From: Heracleum sosnowskyi
Taxonomy: Eukaryota > Streptophyta > Magnoliopsida > Apiales > Apiaceae
NCBI GenBank assembly: GCA_030848705.1
Contig: JAUIZM010000012.1
Coordinates: 2,971,001-3,035,000 of the forward strand
Direction of reading: 5' to 3'
DNA length: 64,000 nucleotides
Part shown: positions 45,787 to 56,406 of the stretch, in pieces
Position numbering within the stretch: position 1 is the stretch's first letter
How the letters are laid out: each line of letters opens with the position of its first letter
The notes under the pieces: generated by a model
What the model saw: the letters and a program-made list of their open reading frames with translations, nothing else
What the model was told of the DNA's origin: nothing
The model's database searches: none
Made by a program: the position numbers and the translations under genes

Positions 45787-47529
45787 CTACTGATAATACT
45801 TCTTCAAATGTTCCATGTTCCAAGCTCTTGGTATAAGATTGCCACCCAAATCTTCCAAGTGAAAAGTTCCTTCCCAAAGCACAGACTTGATCCTGTAAGG
45901 TCCTTCCCAATTGGCACCAAAAACCCCATGACTGGCAATTCTGGTATGAGGCATCACCCTTCGTAGCACCAAATCACCAACCTTGAGACGACGTACCCTC
46001 ACTCTTCGATCATAAAACCTTGCCACTCTTTTCTGATATGCAACTAATCTTAGGGATGATATTGCACGTGCTTCTTCCAGAAAATCAAGATGAAGCCGTT
46101 GGTTGACCTCATTAGATTCATTGTCATATTGATCCCTCCTGAATGATCCAGATCCAACCTCTACAGGAACCATTGCTTCAAAGCCATAAGACAACATGAA
46201 TGGAGACTCTCCAGTAGTAGATCTTGGTGTGGTATTATAGGACCATAGTACCATAGGTAGCTCCTCAGGCCAGTTACCTTTACTTTCTTCCAACTTGGTC
46301 TTCAGTGTGTGCTTGATTATCTTGTTGATGGCCTCAGTTTTCCCATTGCTCTGAGGATGATAGACTGCTGCAAAATCTTTCTTAATCTTCAAATCTTCAC
46401 ACAACTTCTTTAACTCCTTGCTGTCAAATTGCTTCCCATTGTCAGATATGAGTTTGTAAGGAATCCCAAACCTGCACACAATGGAATTAAAAACAAAATC
46501 TTTGATTTTCTTGGCCGTTATTTTTGCCAAGGGCATAGCCTCTGCCCACTTGGTAAAATAATCCACAGCTACAACAGCATACTTGACACCCCCCTTAGCC
46601 ATAGGAAGCTCTCCAATAAGATCAATTCCCCACATAGCAAAAGGCCAAGGACTTATCATTGAAGTCAATGTCGTAGCAGGAATAGATGAGTAGTTTGCAA
46701 AGCGTTGGCACTGATCACATGCTCTTGTAAACTTCATAGCATCATCCCTCAAGGTTGGCCAGTAATATCCTTGTCGTAACACCTTCATAGCAAGGGAACT
46801 ACCCCCCGAGTGATTACCACATATTCCTTCATGAACCTCTCTCAAGACATAGTTGCACTCGTCTCCGTCAACACACCTTAGTAAGGGTTGATTAAAACCC
46901 CACCTATATAAAACCGCATCATATTCCACATACCTTGCTGCTTGGTATTTCAAACGTCTGGCCTCTCCCTTATCATCGGGTAAAATTCCTCTTTGTATAT
47001 ACTCTTGGATAGGAGTCATCCAAGTCTTCATTGGTACTTCATCTACAACCATTAGCTCCATCTCGGGGATACTCGGAATTTCTTGAATTTCCAATGGAAT
47101 GTCTCCCATCAACACCGTGTCTCTTTGGGAACCCAACCTGGCCAGAGTATCGGCCTTGGAATTTTCTTCACGAGGAACTCCTTCAAGTCTGACTATGTTG
47201 AACTGTTGAATCAAGCGACGTACACTCATCATATATGCCTCTGTCTTTGGTCCTCTAGTCTGGAACCCTCCTTCAACCTGCTGAACAACCAGTTTCGAAT
47301 CACTGAACACCACCGAATTCTTCACATTCATTTCCAAAGCCAACTTCAAGCCATTAATCAACGCCTCGTACTCAGCTTCATTATTGGTTACCGAAAACTT
47401 GAAATTGATAGCACTCATGAGAAGGTGACCTTCAGGGGAGGTTAAGACAACTCCAGCACATGCTCCATCATTATTGACTGCGCCATCCACATACATAGTC
47501 CACCAAGGAAAATGATACTTCTCTCTCAA
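45787..47529 (-). CDS. Gypsy pol, second part: archaeal-type RNase H and integrase
   Basis: About 580 residues. RNase H: D15 (YVDGA), E51 (NNEAEYEAL), D77 (FSDS), D127 (SKADTLA). Integrase zinc finger H233, H240, C271, C274. Core D303, D363 and E399 with 35 residues between the last two, all present. The C-terminal WEGPYRIKSVLWEGTFHL region ends KKYYQ. No ATG begins this frame: it follows the previous pol frame with a 4-base overlap (47526-47529), a -1 change. No canonical slippery site is in the right frame, so I read it as a mutation of one continuous pol. The domains look functional. Confidence 0.88.
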   Translation of the reverse strand: MREKYHFPWWTMYVDGAVNNDGACAGVVLTSPEGHLLMSAINFKFSVTNNEAEYEALINGLKLALEMNVKNSVVFSDSKLVVQQVEGGFQTRGPKTEAYMMSVRRLIQQFNIVRLEGVPREENSKADTLARLGSQRDTVLMGDIPLEIQEIPSIPEMELMVVDEVPMKTWMTPIQEYIQRGILPDDKGEARRLKYQAARYVEYDAVLYRWGFNQPLLRCVDGDECNYVLREVHEGICGNHSGGSSLAMKVLRQGYYWPTLRDDAMKFTRACDQCQRFANYSSIPATTLTSMISPWPFAMWGIDLIGELPMAKGGVKYAVVAVDYFTKWAEAMPLAKITAKKIKDFVFNSIVCRFGIPYKLISDNGKQFDSKELKKLCEDLKIKKDFAAVYHPQSNGKTEAINKIIKHTLKTKLEESKGNWPEELPMVLWSYNTTPRSTTGESPFMLSYGFEAMVPVEVGSGSFRRDQYDNESNEVNQRLHLDFLEEARAISSLRLVAYQKRVARFYDRRVRVRRLKVGDLVLRRVMPHTRIASHGVFGANWEGPYRIKSVLWEGTFHLEDLGGNLIPRAWNMEHLKKYYQ

Positions 47530-50150
47530 AGGGCTTGTCTCTTGAGCAAGGGGTTAGGGTTCACCAGAATGATTTCTCGTCCCATACTCTCATCTTCAAA
47601 CTCCAGAATAAAATCGGCTAAGGCTTGTCCCTTGATTGCCGTTCGAGAAACATATTCCAAATCATACTGTCCCAATTCAATTGCCCACTTCAACATCCGT
47701 CCTGAAGCTTCAGGTTTATGTAAAATGTGTCTCATGGGATAAGAAGTTCGCACTTCAATTTTACGAGCTTGAAAGTAGGGACGCAGCTTTCGTGCAGCCA
47801 GCACCAAAGCATATACCAACTTCTCCATGCTAGAATATCGGGTTTCTGCATCCAACAACCTCTTACTTACATAGTAAACTGGTGACTGCAAACTATCCTC
47901 TTCTCGTACTAACACGGCACTAATGGAGTAAATAGAGATGGCCAAGTAAAGAATCAATACTTCACCATCCACAGGCTTGGCCAAGAGTGGGGGCTTACCT
48001 AACTGTTCCTTGACTTTCTGAAAAGCGTCTTCACAAGCAGGAGTCCACATGAAATCTTTGTCGACCCCCCTAATGGCTTTGAAAAATTCTTTGCAACGAT
48101 CAGAAGACTTTGAGACAAAACGATTTAGAGCTGCAATTCGTCCACAAAGGCTTTGAACCTGCTTTACACTGGTAGGGGACTTCATTTCAAGGAGTGCTTT
48201 GATCTTTTCCGGATTAGCTTCAATTCCTCTATGATTCACAATAAAGCCTAAAAACTTCCCCGACTCAACACCAAAGACACACTTTTGAGGATTTAACTTC
48301 ATCCTGTACTTGCGCAGAATTCCAAACATTTCTTCCAAGTGCCTCACGTGGTCTACAGCTTCCTTGGACTTGACAAGCATATCATCTACATACACCTCCA
48401 TAGTTTTGCCAATCTGCTCTTTAAACATCATATTCACCAATCTTTGATATGTTGCCCCTGCATTGATAAGACCAAAGGGCATTCCAATATAGCAATACAA
48501 ACCTCTGTCCGTAATAAAAGATGTATGTTCTTGATCGGGTCCATACATGGGAATTTGATTATACCCTGAGTAAGCGTCCATGAAACTCAAGAGAGCATGT
48601 CCAGCCGTAGCATCCACCAACTGATCAATCTGAGGGAGTGGGAAACTATCCTTTGGGCAAGCTTTGTTCAAATTCGTGAAGTCCACACAAGTTCTCCATT
48701 TCCCATTAGGCTTTTTTACCAACACCGGGTTTGCCAACCACTCGGGATAGAAGGATTCTTTGATCAAACCCACCTCCAAGAGTCTGTCGACCTCCTCCTT
48801 TAAAGCTACTGCCCTTTCTCCACTGATTGCACGCCGCTTCTGACGCATTCCTTTCTTATTAGGATATATGTTTAGATGATGGCACATGACCTTAGGATCA
48901 ATCCCTATCATATCAACATGACTCCAAGCGAACACATCCAGGTTGGTCATAAGAAAATTAGTCAAGCCTGTTCTCAACTCATTGCTTAGCTGTGATCCAA
49001 TTTTGAGAACCTTACTGAGATCTGCTGCGTCTATCGGGATTGAGATTGTGTCTTCCGCAGGACCCGTCTTCTCCTGTAGGATAGGAATTCTTGGATCAAG
49101 ATCAAGATCAAAAATACGAGGATCTTCAACAAGCATTTCACTCTTTGAGGGCGCGTCCTCCACAAATTCATCCTCTATTGAGGGCGCGTCCTCCACATAC
49201 CCTTCTTCCCTTGGGAAGATGTCATTAAATGTCTCTCTCCCTGAGGGTGCATCTTCAACAAGCTCTTCCTTCCTTGAGGGCGCGCCCTGTAGGATATAGG
49301 TGCTCTCAACAATTCTTTCTTGAAGTTCATCAATTAGGGGGGGCGTCTCCAATAGTAACATCTTAGGGCGCGCCCTCAGCTGAGGGACATCATCTTCTGG
49401 CTCTTGCACCGTGTAATGAACATGAATCTCTCCCTTAGAATTTTTGAGCAATCCCTGGGCATCTTCTTGGGGAAGGGCGCGTCCTCCTAATCCATTACGA
49501 CGAAAACCCTTGACAGTTCTATGATAGCACTCTCTTGAATCATATTGTGACCCTCGAACTGAACCAACCCCATTTGGAGTAGGGAATTTCATTATTAAAT
49601 GATAAATGGAAGTAACTACCTTCATCTCTTTCAGCAAAGGCCTTCCTACCAAAGCATTGTGGGCAGATTCTTGATCCAATACCATAAATTCTATCATCTG
49701 AGTCACAGACAGAGGACCTTCACCAAGTGTAACCGGGAGCTTAATTGCACCCATAACTCTGACAGCTTCTCCAGTGAAACCATAAATCCAAGCATCCTCT
49801 CGGACAATATCCTTATCAGGCAAACCCAACTTCTTATAAGTGCTGTAGTAGAGAATATTCACCGAACTTCCATTGTCTACAAATACTCGGTGTACATTCA
49901 TAGGACCAATCTGTATGGCAACGACTAGGGCGTCACTGTGAGGATGATGTACCCATCTTGCTTCTTCCTCAGTAAATGTAATATCTACTGATTCCCCCCT
50001 GAACAACTTGGGAGGTTTAAGTTCCAAGCTGTTCACATTAGTTAAGGGCTTATGACGTGCTTCCCTGGCATACCTTTCCAGTGCGTTGTTACTGTCACCA
50101 CCAAAATGACGTCCTCCAAAGATAGTATGAATGCTTCCAGCCCGGGAAAC
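47526..50150 (-). CDS. Gypsy pol, first part: protease, reverse transcriptase, RNase H remnant
   Basis: The open frame extends from about 50150 (the GTG at 50036 is only an internal codon). Numbering from 50036: protease VDNGSS at 53-58, a spacer (about 200-330) with repeated EDAPS motifs, RT from about 340 with D487 (FMDAYSGY) and YVDD 549-552, then a degenerate RNase H domain (about 650-790), as in Tat-lineage elements where a second RNase H follows. Preceded by the end of Gag in another frame (SIHTIFGGRHFGGDSNNALE is in this frame). Ends at TGA 47526-47528. Confidence 0.88.
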   Translation of the reverse strand, partial: VSRAGSIHTIFGGRHFGGDSNNALERYAREARHKPLTNVNSLELKPPKLFRGESVDITFTEEEARWVHHPHSDALVVAIQIGPMNVHRVFVDNGSSVNILYYSTYKKLGLPDKDIVREDAWIYGFTGEAVRVMGAIKLPVTLGEGPLSVTQMIEFMVLDQESAHNALVGRPLLKEMKVVTSIYHLIMKFPTPNGVGSVRGSQYDSRECYHRTVKGFRRNGLGGRALPQEDAQGLLKNSKGEIHVHYTVQEPEDDVPQLRARPKMLLLETPPLIDELQERIVESTYILQGAPSRKEELVEDAPSGRETFNDIFPREEGYVEDAPSIEDEFVEDAPSKSEMLVEDPRIFDLDLDPRIPILQEKTGPAEDTISIPIDAADLSKVLKIGSQLSNELRTGLTNFLMTNLDVFAWSHVDMIGIDPKVMCHHLNIYPNKKGMRQKRRAISGERAVALKEEVDRLLEVGLIKESFYPEWLANPVLVKKPNGKWRTCVDFTNLNKACPKDSFPLPQIDQLVDATAGHALLSFMDAYSGYNQIPMYGPDQEHTSFITDRGLYCYIGMPFGLINAGATYQRLVNMMFKEQIGKTMEVYVDDMLVKSKEAVDHVRHLEEMFGILRKYRMKLNPQKCVFGVESGKFLGFIVNHRGIEANPEKIKALLEMKSPTSVKQVQSLCGRIAALNRFVSKSSDRCKEFFKAIRGVDKDFMWTPACEDAFQKVKEQLGKPPLLAKPVDGEVLILYLAISIYSISAVLVREEDSLQSPVYYVSKRLLDAETRYSSMEKLVYALVLAARKLRPYFQARKIEVRTSYPMRHILHKPEASGRMLKWAIELGQYDLEYVSRTAIKGQALADFILEFEDESMGREIILVNPNPLLKRQAL

Positions 50151-52560
50151 TGAACGTCCTTAGATCTATCATCATCCCTTTCAGGAGCATGTTCTCTTTC
50201 CATCCTCCTGTCAGCGTCGTCTTTATGCTTTTTTACTTCTCTGACAATCCAGTCAGTTAGGTATCCAGCCTTGATCAATTCTTCAATTTCTTCCTTGAGC
50301 TGTCGACACTCGTGGGTATTATGTCCAGTAGATTCATGATATGAGCAATACTTCTTTTTGCCTTGCTCTGCCACGAGGATAACGGTGCTGGCTTCTTGAA
50401 TAAACCCTTGTCCTTATTTACCTCAAAGATATGCTCAACAGAAGCATCAAGTGTATAACTCCCTGTTTGGTATCTATTCAATCTGTCATAGTCTGGTGGA
50501 GTCCAACCTCTCCTTGCATTAGTGACATTCACCCTGTTCGGACTATACCCTCTCCTCCGGTAGTCAGGGCTTGGAGACCTATCCTTCCTCTTGTAACCTT
50601 TCCCCTTCCCTTGGGAGTCGGACTTTTTATTATCAGCAAGAGATTGCTCAACGATCTTAAAGTATTCAGCTTGGGCAAAGAGGTTTGCTAAGGTTGCTGG
50701 GTCCTTCCCCTGCAAGTGCTTCCAGAAGTCAGTTCCGACTTGGAGTCCCGCAATCAAGAAACTTTTTAGTGACTCATCGGTTGCCCCTCTGACCATGGTA
50801 GACTCAGCATTGAACCTTTTGAAGTATGACTGCAAGCTTTCTCCTTCCTTTTGTTTGATATTGGCCAAAGTAGTCACTGGGGGGGCATACTTCACAGTAG
50901 CTTGGAATTTTGTCAGGAACAAAGTTTTCATAATTTCCCATGAAGTAATCACACCTGGTCCAAGCTTTTGAAACCACTGTTGCGCACTCTCTCTAAAAGT
51001 TGCTGCCAGAAGACGACATCTAGCCAAGTCAGGCACTTGATATACATCCATCTCTATATTGAATCTTCCCAAGAACTCAACAGGGTCGGCATTCCCATGG
51101 AAGCGTAAGTCGTTGGTTGTATTCCTGTATCCTGTTAGAAGTTGTGCCTCCCTTACTGCTGCAGAGAATGGAGAAGGAGCTTGAGCCGTTGAAGTGACTC
51201 TTCCTCCCTCAAGATGTGTGAGGAGTTTTTTCAGGTCATCCACATTGAAGCTTCCCACACCTGGGATAGTTTGGACATTAGTCTGAATATTACCGACAGG
51301 TGGAGGTTGAGGTGGTGGTTGAGGAGGCTGGATCTCTACTTGGGTTGCAGGAGTCTCTTGCATCCTTGGGTTGGGACTTGGAGGGTGCGCCCTTCCCTCA
51401 TGACTATTAGGGCGCGTCCTTACTTCATGGCTATGAGGATGTGTCCTATCCTCCTGATTGTGAGGGCGCGTCCTCTCCTCCTGACTATGAGGGCGCGTCC
51501 CTAGCCCTTCATGTCGTCCTCCTGACCTACTTTGGGACGAGATAGGTGTTATGTGCGGATCCCTTCCTCCAGAGGGTCCTCCATGGTAAGGGGCATCGTA
51601 TCTATGCCTTCGATCGCTATCCCTACTCCTATAATCCAACTCCATACCCCCTCTCCTTCCTGACCCTCCTGATCGGGGGGCTCGCTCATGATCACGGGGC
51701 CTCAACCTGAGATCAGGGGGCGCTCGCTGTGAATCACGGGGCCTCGCATCTTGATCATTACGCGGGTCATCTCGTGAAGGTGCTCGCTCATGTCCATGGG
51801 GCCTCGACCTGTTTACAGGGGGCTCTCGCTGTGGACTACGGGGTTGCACTTCTAAGTTACGTCTTGAATTATTGCTAGGTTGAGTATGATCTTGTCCATG
51901 GGGCCTCGACCTGTCAACAGGGGGCTCACGCTGTGGATCAAGAGGTTGTTCCCCTCTTACCTCTCTGTCCCTCTGCCATTCGACCAACAACAATCATAGA
52001 TCATCATTATTAAGTCTTATACCAAGACGATCCTTCAACCTGTTCAATCGTTGTTCTTGGTCTCGGTGGAGTTCATCAGCCCTTCGAATTTCACTTTCAG
52101 ATCGCCCTGACCTATGAGGATGTGGAGATGGACGTTGTTCCCTCCTAGGTTGGTCTTGGCTGCCCGTCTCATCATCGGGGAGTTCAACAATAGGGACTCC
52201 ATCCTCCTGATACTCTAACCTTCTTGGGGTAACATTCTGAAACCTCCTCTGACCCGTGGTGCCTCTACCTGTACGATGGTGATTATGGGGTTGTCGCCTG
52301 ACCCGACCCCTTCCTTCGCTTCTTTCGACCGTATCCAGCCTTGCTTCAAAGCCATTCAAGGCATCACCCATGCGATAGAGTTGTTCCATCAAGTCAGAGT
52401 TACTTATGAGCACCGGTGGTCGTCCCCCTACAATAGGTGTTCCATAAGATGGATTTGGAACACTATGGGGAACGTACTCCTAATGGCGGTCATGGTTGTT
52501 CTCTTCGCTGTCTTCAGATAAGACCTCATCCCTAGGACGTTCGTTGCGATTTTGTGACAT
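50042..52560 (-). pseudogene. Gypsy gag with two nonsense codons and frameshifts
   Basis: The likely start is ATG 52560-52558 (MSQNRNERPRDEV), 54 bp inside the 5' LTR end. In-frame stops: TAG 52480-52482, TGA 51994-51996. The middle is Arg/Pro-rich with tandem REPPVDRSRPHG-type repeats, then RTRPHS-type repeats. The capsid domain (Retrotrans_gag) spans roughly WFQKLGPGVITSWEIMKTLF to LKSFLIAGLQ. Near 50350-50370 the frame shifts into YCSYHESTGHNTHEC, a CCHC-like nucleocapsid, and near 50150 it shifts again into the pol frame. The capsid region itself is open. Confidence 0.85.
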
Positions 52561-52593
52561 CTTTTCCTCCAAAGATTTAGATCTTAATTAGCA

Positions 52594-52612
52594 CCCCTCC
52601 TTCTAGCGCCAA
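52594..52612 (-). promoter_or_regulatory. Gypsy primer binding site
   Basis: On the minus strand TTGGCGCTAGAAGGAGGGG begins two bases after the 5' LTR. The TGGCGC start is typical of plant Ty3/Gypsy primer sites. I do not assign the tRNA. Confidence 0.7.
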
Positions 52613-52614
52613 TT

Positions 52615-53842
52615 TGTTAACGGAGGAATTTGGTATTAACAAAGTTTAAGGTTCTTCGCCGGAATCAAGATCTATAACGGTGGTCCTTAGGTGGTAAATT
52701 CGTCGGAGTATGGTGGTTGTGTTTAATTGGTGGTTGAGATTGCTTAGGGTTTATGTTAGCTGCCTCAAAGTTCTCAACATTTGACCCCTTACAATTTGCC
52801 TACGTATCCCTATTTATAGGGAATCAAGCCAACGTAGTTCTTGGGGAGGAAGTTTCCTCCATGGGCTTGGTCTTTGATCTCCGGAGCCCATCCGAAGTCT
52901 TCTGTTGCCTTTCCATGCTTAGATGTAAGACTTTTCCACCGCCTTCCATGTATATGATTCTTTCCATACTTAAACATATGTCTTCCTTATCTTTCCTTAC
53001 TTGAACGTAGGACTTCCATCTGTTTCCTTACTTAGAGTTTTATCTCACTTTAGGAATGTCTAATGATAAGGCCTAGTCACAAAGACCCAAGGCTCGTCTA
53101 TGACATCAGGACTTCATGGATAAGGAAACTTCCCCCGTCGAGGACTAGTCCTATCCATTACCAGCTATTTCCTTAATTCATAGACGCATGTATAGCCATG
53201 ACTTAGCTTAAATGCTAGACGCATCCTTGTCCCCCGAATGAGAAGCACCCACCAGATAGCAGGACAAGTGATCCCAAGTGTTTGGGTGCAAAGTGCAGGA
53301 TTACTCCAAAGTTCCCCAATGAGGACGCGCCCATTGAGTACAGGAACAGAGCTCCCAAAGCACACACCAAGATTTACCCCACATCCCCAATGAGGGCGCG
53401 CCCATTGAATACAGGAGGAGACCTTCAGTCACGGACATCCCCCTCCTAGGGCACATCCTAGGAGGGAATTCTTCAATATTTAACCAATACCAAGCCAAGG
53501 GAACCATCCTTCAATATCAAGTTGCAAATTTAAACCAAGAGGACGCGCCCTCAAGGGGTGGACGGCCTAAAGGGCGCGCCCTCATCCTCATGAGGACAAG
53601 CCCAAAGTCGTCCTTGTGTCAAATGAAGTCATTATTCTCCGTCAAGTCTTCCATCCATGTAGAGTTGTCATTACCATGAGGGCGCGTCCTCAAGGGATGA
53701 ACGGCCTAAGAGGGCACGCCCTTATCCCTTTGAGGGCAAGCCCTAATATTAAACGTAACCCTAATTACAAAAATAACATAATTGAATTCATACTTGACCC
53801 GATCCTAACCTAAAAACCCATTATCGAATTTTGGCTATAACA
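52615..53842 (-). repeat. Gypsy 5' LTR (element on minus strand)
   Basis: On the minus strand starts TGTTATAGCC and ends GTTAACA. About 1.5% different from the other LTR. Confidence 0.92.
52811..52818 (-). promoter_or_regulatory. TATA box in the Gypsy 5' LTR
   Basis: TATAAATA on the minus strand within CCCTATAAATAGGG, a likely start point for gag-pol RNA. The block is nearly palindromic. Confidence 0.55.
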
Positions 53843-54635
53843 GAGATAGTAAAATAATTTGATCCTACCGATATTCGATTCAAAATTTGAAATTTGAAAT
53901 TTATTGAAACTGGTTTTTTGAATTTATATTTGTATTTAATTTTGAAATTCAAAAATATTTAGATTTGGATTTTATATATACCTATCCGTAATTCAACCCG
54001 AAATTCAACCCAAAAACCGAAACCCGATAAAAACACGATCTGAATTCGAAACCCTTAAAATACCCGATATATATATATATTGTACATATTTATTCTTACA
54101 ATACTATTATAAGCAAAACATATAATAATTAGTCGGTTGTCAATTTGATATGCTAAAGTTCTTTAATATAATTAATAAATTTAGCAGATTTAAATAATTT
54201 TAAACAAATTCGAGCCATTGTATTTCATACTTTGGTGAAGTCTTTCTCCTAATTCAAGTGCAATAAAACATATCCCTATAAGTTGAATGATCGTCGATAA
54301 TGAAATTTAGTATGTTTTACGCTTATATTGTGCGAAATAAAACATATGCAACCCTATCTTATATTCCTAATTTTGAAAAAAAAATACTTTAATTATCATA
54401 TTTTATTATTTTGGTTAGGCATATAAATTAATATATTTTTAATTTTTATTATTTTTAAGTTATCCGGTTAAAACTCGAACTCGAACCAAAACTCGAAAAA
54501 ACCCGACGAATTGGGTTTGAATTTGCATTTTACATATCTGAACCCGAACCCGAACATAACCGAAATATAATGGGCAGGGTTTGAATTTTAAAAAATCCGA
54601 ACTGATCCGACTGGATTGTCATCTCTAATTTTAGA

Positions 54636-54716
54636 ATCACGTATAAGTTTGATACTCTAAAGGGAAGATGGATATGAATGAGGGGAATCATTTTATTTCT
54701 ACTATTTTTATTTATA
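54636..54716. other. Short spacer between hAT-like element and Helitron
   Basis: Nothing recognised. Confidence 0.5.
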
Positions 54717-55569
54717 CTAGCTTATAATCCGTGCAATGCACGACTCCTTTTTTAATATTTATAATTATATTAATTTTATGTTATTAGTTTTAAGATTTTA
54801 TTTATTACGTTTTATACGCTCAATACATTATTTATGTTCTATCTTGAGTTCTAAAAATCAGATTTAAAAACAAATTTACGGCCCACATAAAATTCACAAA
54901 ATAATCTTTAATTTAGTGATAATTTAACAAATTCTTTTCCAATTAAAACTACCCTGAAACTGAAGAAAAAATAAAATAACGAATATTTACATTAGTTCTA
55001 TTCAACTTAGGAATATAATTAAAATAAAAAACCAACTCAACTTACGATTAAAGTATAGACCAAGAATCAAATGAACCTACTCAACTTAAAATTTGAAGTT
55101 ATGAATTTTTACATTGAGAATTCTAGTCAACTTAGAAAACCTACTCATATTTGACTTATATTATTAAAATAAATCTTTTTAATATTAAATCTAAGGGTTC
55201 TGATTCATCTATTTTAAGATCAACGGTTCTTATTGATTTGGCGGTACAGGACCAAAGTTTTGAATAAAATCCCTCTTACGCTTATTATATATAAGGATTT
55301 AATTTAATTTAATGTAATATTAATTGAATATTAGTATTAATGGAACTGGTATTTTTATTAAGTTCTAATTACTTCTAATCCAATTCTAATACTAATACTC
55401 CCACTTTGATTTATATCCTTTTTAGATAATAGTTTCTATTTTTATATGATATAATCTTGATCGTCTATTTTTAAAAATATCAGATCCAACGGTTGAGATT
55501 GTTTTGGCGGTACTGAGGACCGACCAAAGTTTTGGATAAAATCTCTCTTACGCTTATTATATATAAAGA
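54717..55569 (-). mobile_element. Helitron, minus strand, with two alternative 5' ends
   Basis: 3' end on the minus strand: hairpin CGTGC ATT GCACG (54730-54742), AT-rich tail, CTAG then host T. Two 5'-type ends follow, TCCTTATATATAATAAGCG at 55297 and TCTTTATATATAATAAGCG at 55569, each preceded by A. The second part may be a further truncated copy. No coding. Confidence 0.72.
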
Positions 55570-56406
55570 TTTAATTTAAGCATTTATTTGTAATTTTTTA
55601 ACACAAAATAAATCAATGAAACAAAAATATGTTAAATAATAATTAATATTTTAAAATAATTAAAATTAATAACTAGCTCAAAAATATTTTAAATCAAATA
55701 TGTTCAATTCAACCTCCACTTCAGGAACCGAACTACCCCTAATAAGATAAACATATTATTAGAACCTTACTTAAAGATATTATAACCGGTCTAATTATTT
55801 ATAAATCATTCAAATTAAAATAATTAAAATACATATATCTATTTAATTTAAACACATCTCCTGAACGTAATTTTTCAAAAATTTATCTCAACGATCGAGG
55901 TTACTTATTTTAAAAATCTTTTATAGCAAAAAAAAATTCATAACAAAAGTTAATATTAAGAAGATATAAAAGTATAGAAAACTATAAATATTAGAAACAA
56001 TCATGAGATATAAGTTAGTATATCTTAAAGTATATCTTAAAATTTGCAACTTATATATTTATGAGTTCTCTTTTAAAATATAAAAATAAATACTATGTTT
56101 CTAATTTTTTTTCTTTTGTATCTTTAAATATCTTTAACTCCCTTTTATTTTTTTTCTTATAAAAAATAATTAATGCCCCAAAAATTTAATTTCATACAAT
56201 GTCTCATTTAGCAACTTCACCAGCTCTGCAGGCTGTCAACTGTCAAGTGTCAATTAACCAAGTTTTAAACTCTTTGACAAGCTCGATTTCAGGATATGTA
56301 TTCATGTAGCTAGATAATGCATGCAGCAATTGGTCCATACATATGGGCCCTCCCTCTTTCATGCATGTTGTTATGACAAATTATAAGAAATAAAATAAAT
56401 AATATA
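55570..56406. other. AT-rich intergenic DNA
   Basis: No gene or recognisable element. Confidence 0.5.

Larger units (their letters stand above)
40679..53842 (-). mobile_element. Ty3/Gypsy retrotransposon (Tat-like) with antisense gene, 13.2 kb
   Basis: LTRs of 1,227 bp (40679-41905) and 1,228 bp (52615-53842), target duplication GAGAT at 40674-40678 and 53843-53847. gag, protease, RT, an RNase H remnant, a second RNase H and integrase follow on the minus strand. A second RNase H before integrase plus an antisense ORF near the 3' LTR is characteristic of the plant Tat lineage. I count about 18 LTR substitutions and one indel, about 1.5%, so it is younger than the Copia. Coding is near-complete but has nonsense and frameshift mutations. 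Confidence 0.93.
40672..54627. mobile_element. hAT-like non-autonomous element, split by the Gypsy insertion
   Basis: Left end TAGAGAT (40672-40678), right end ATCTCTA (54621-54627). Flanking 8-bp duplicates ATTTTGGA (40664-40671) and ATTTTAGA (54628-54635), one mismatch, fit the hAT target length. The body is 53848-54627, about 790 bp without the Gypsy, with many CGAACCCGAA/CCGAAACCCGA repeats near both ends and no coding. The Gypsy entered after its seventh base. Confidence 0.7.
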
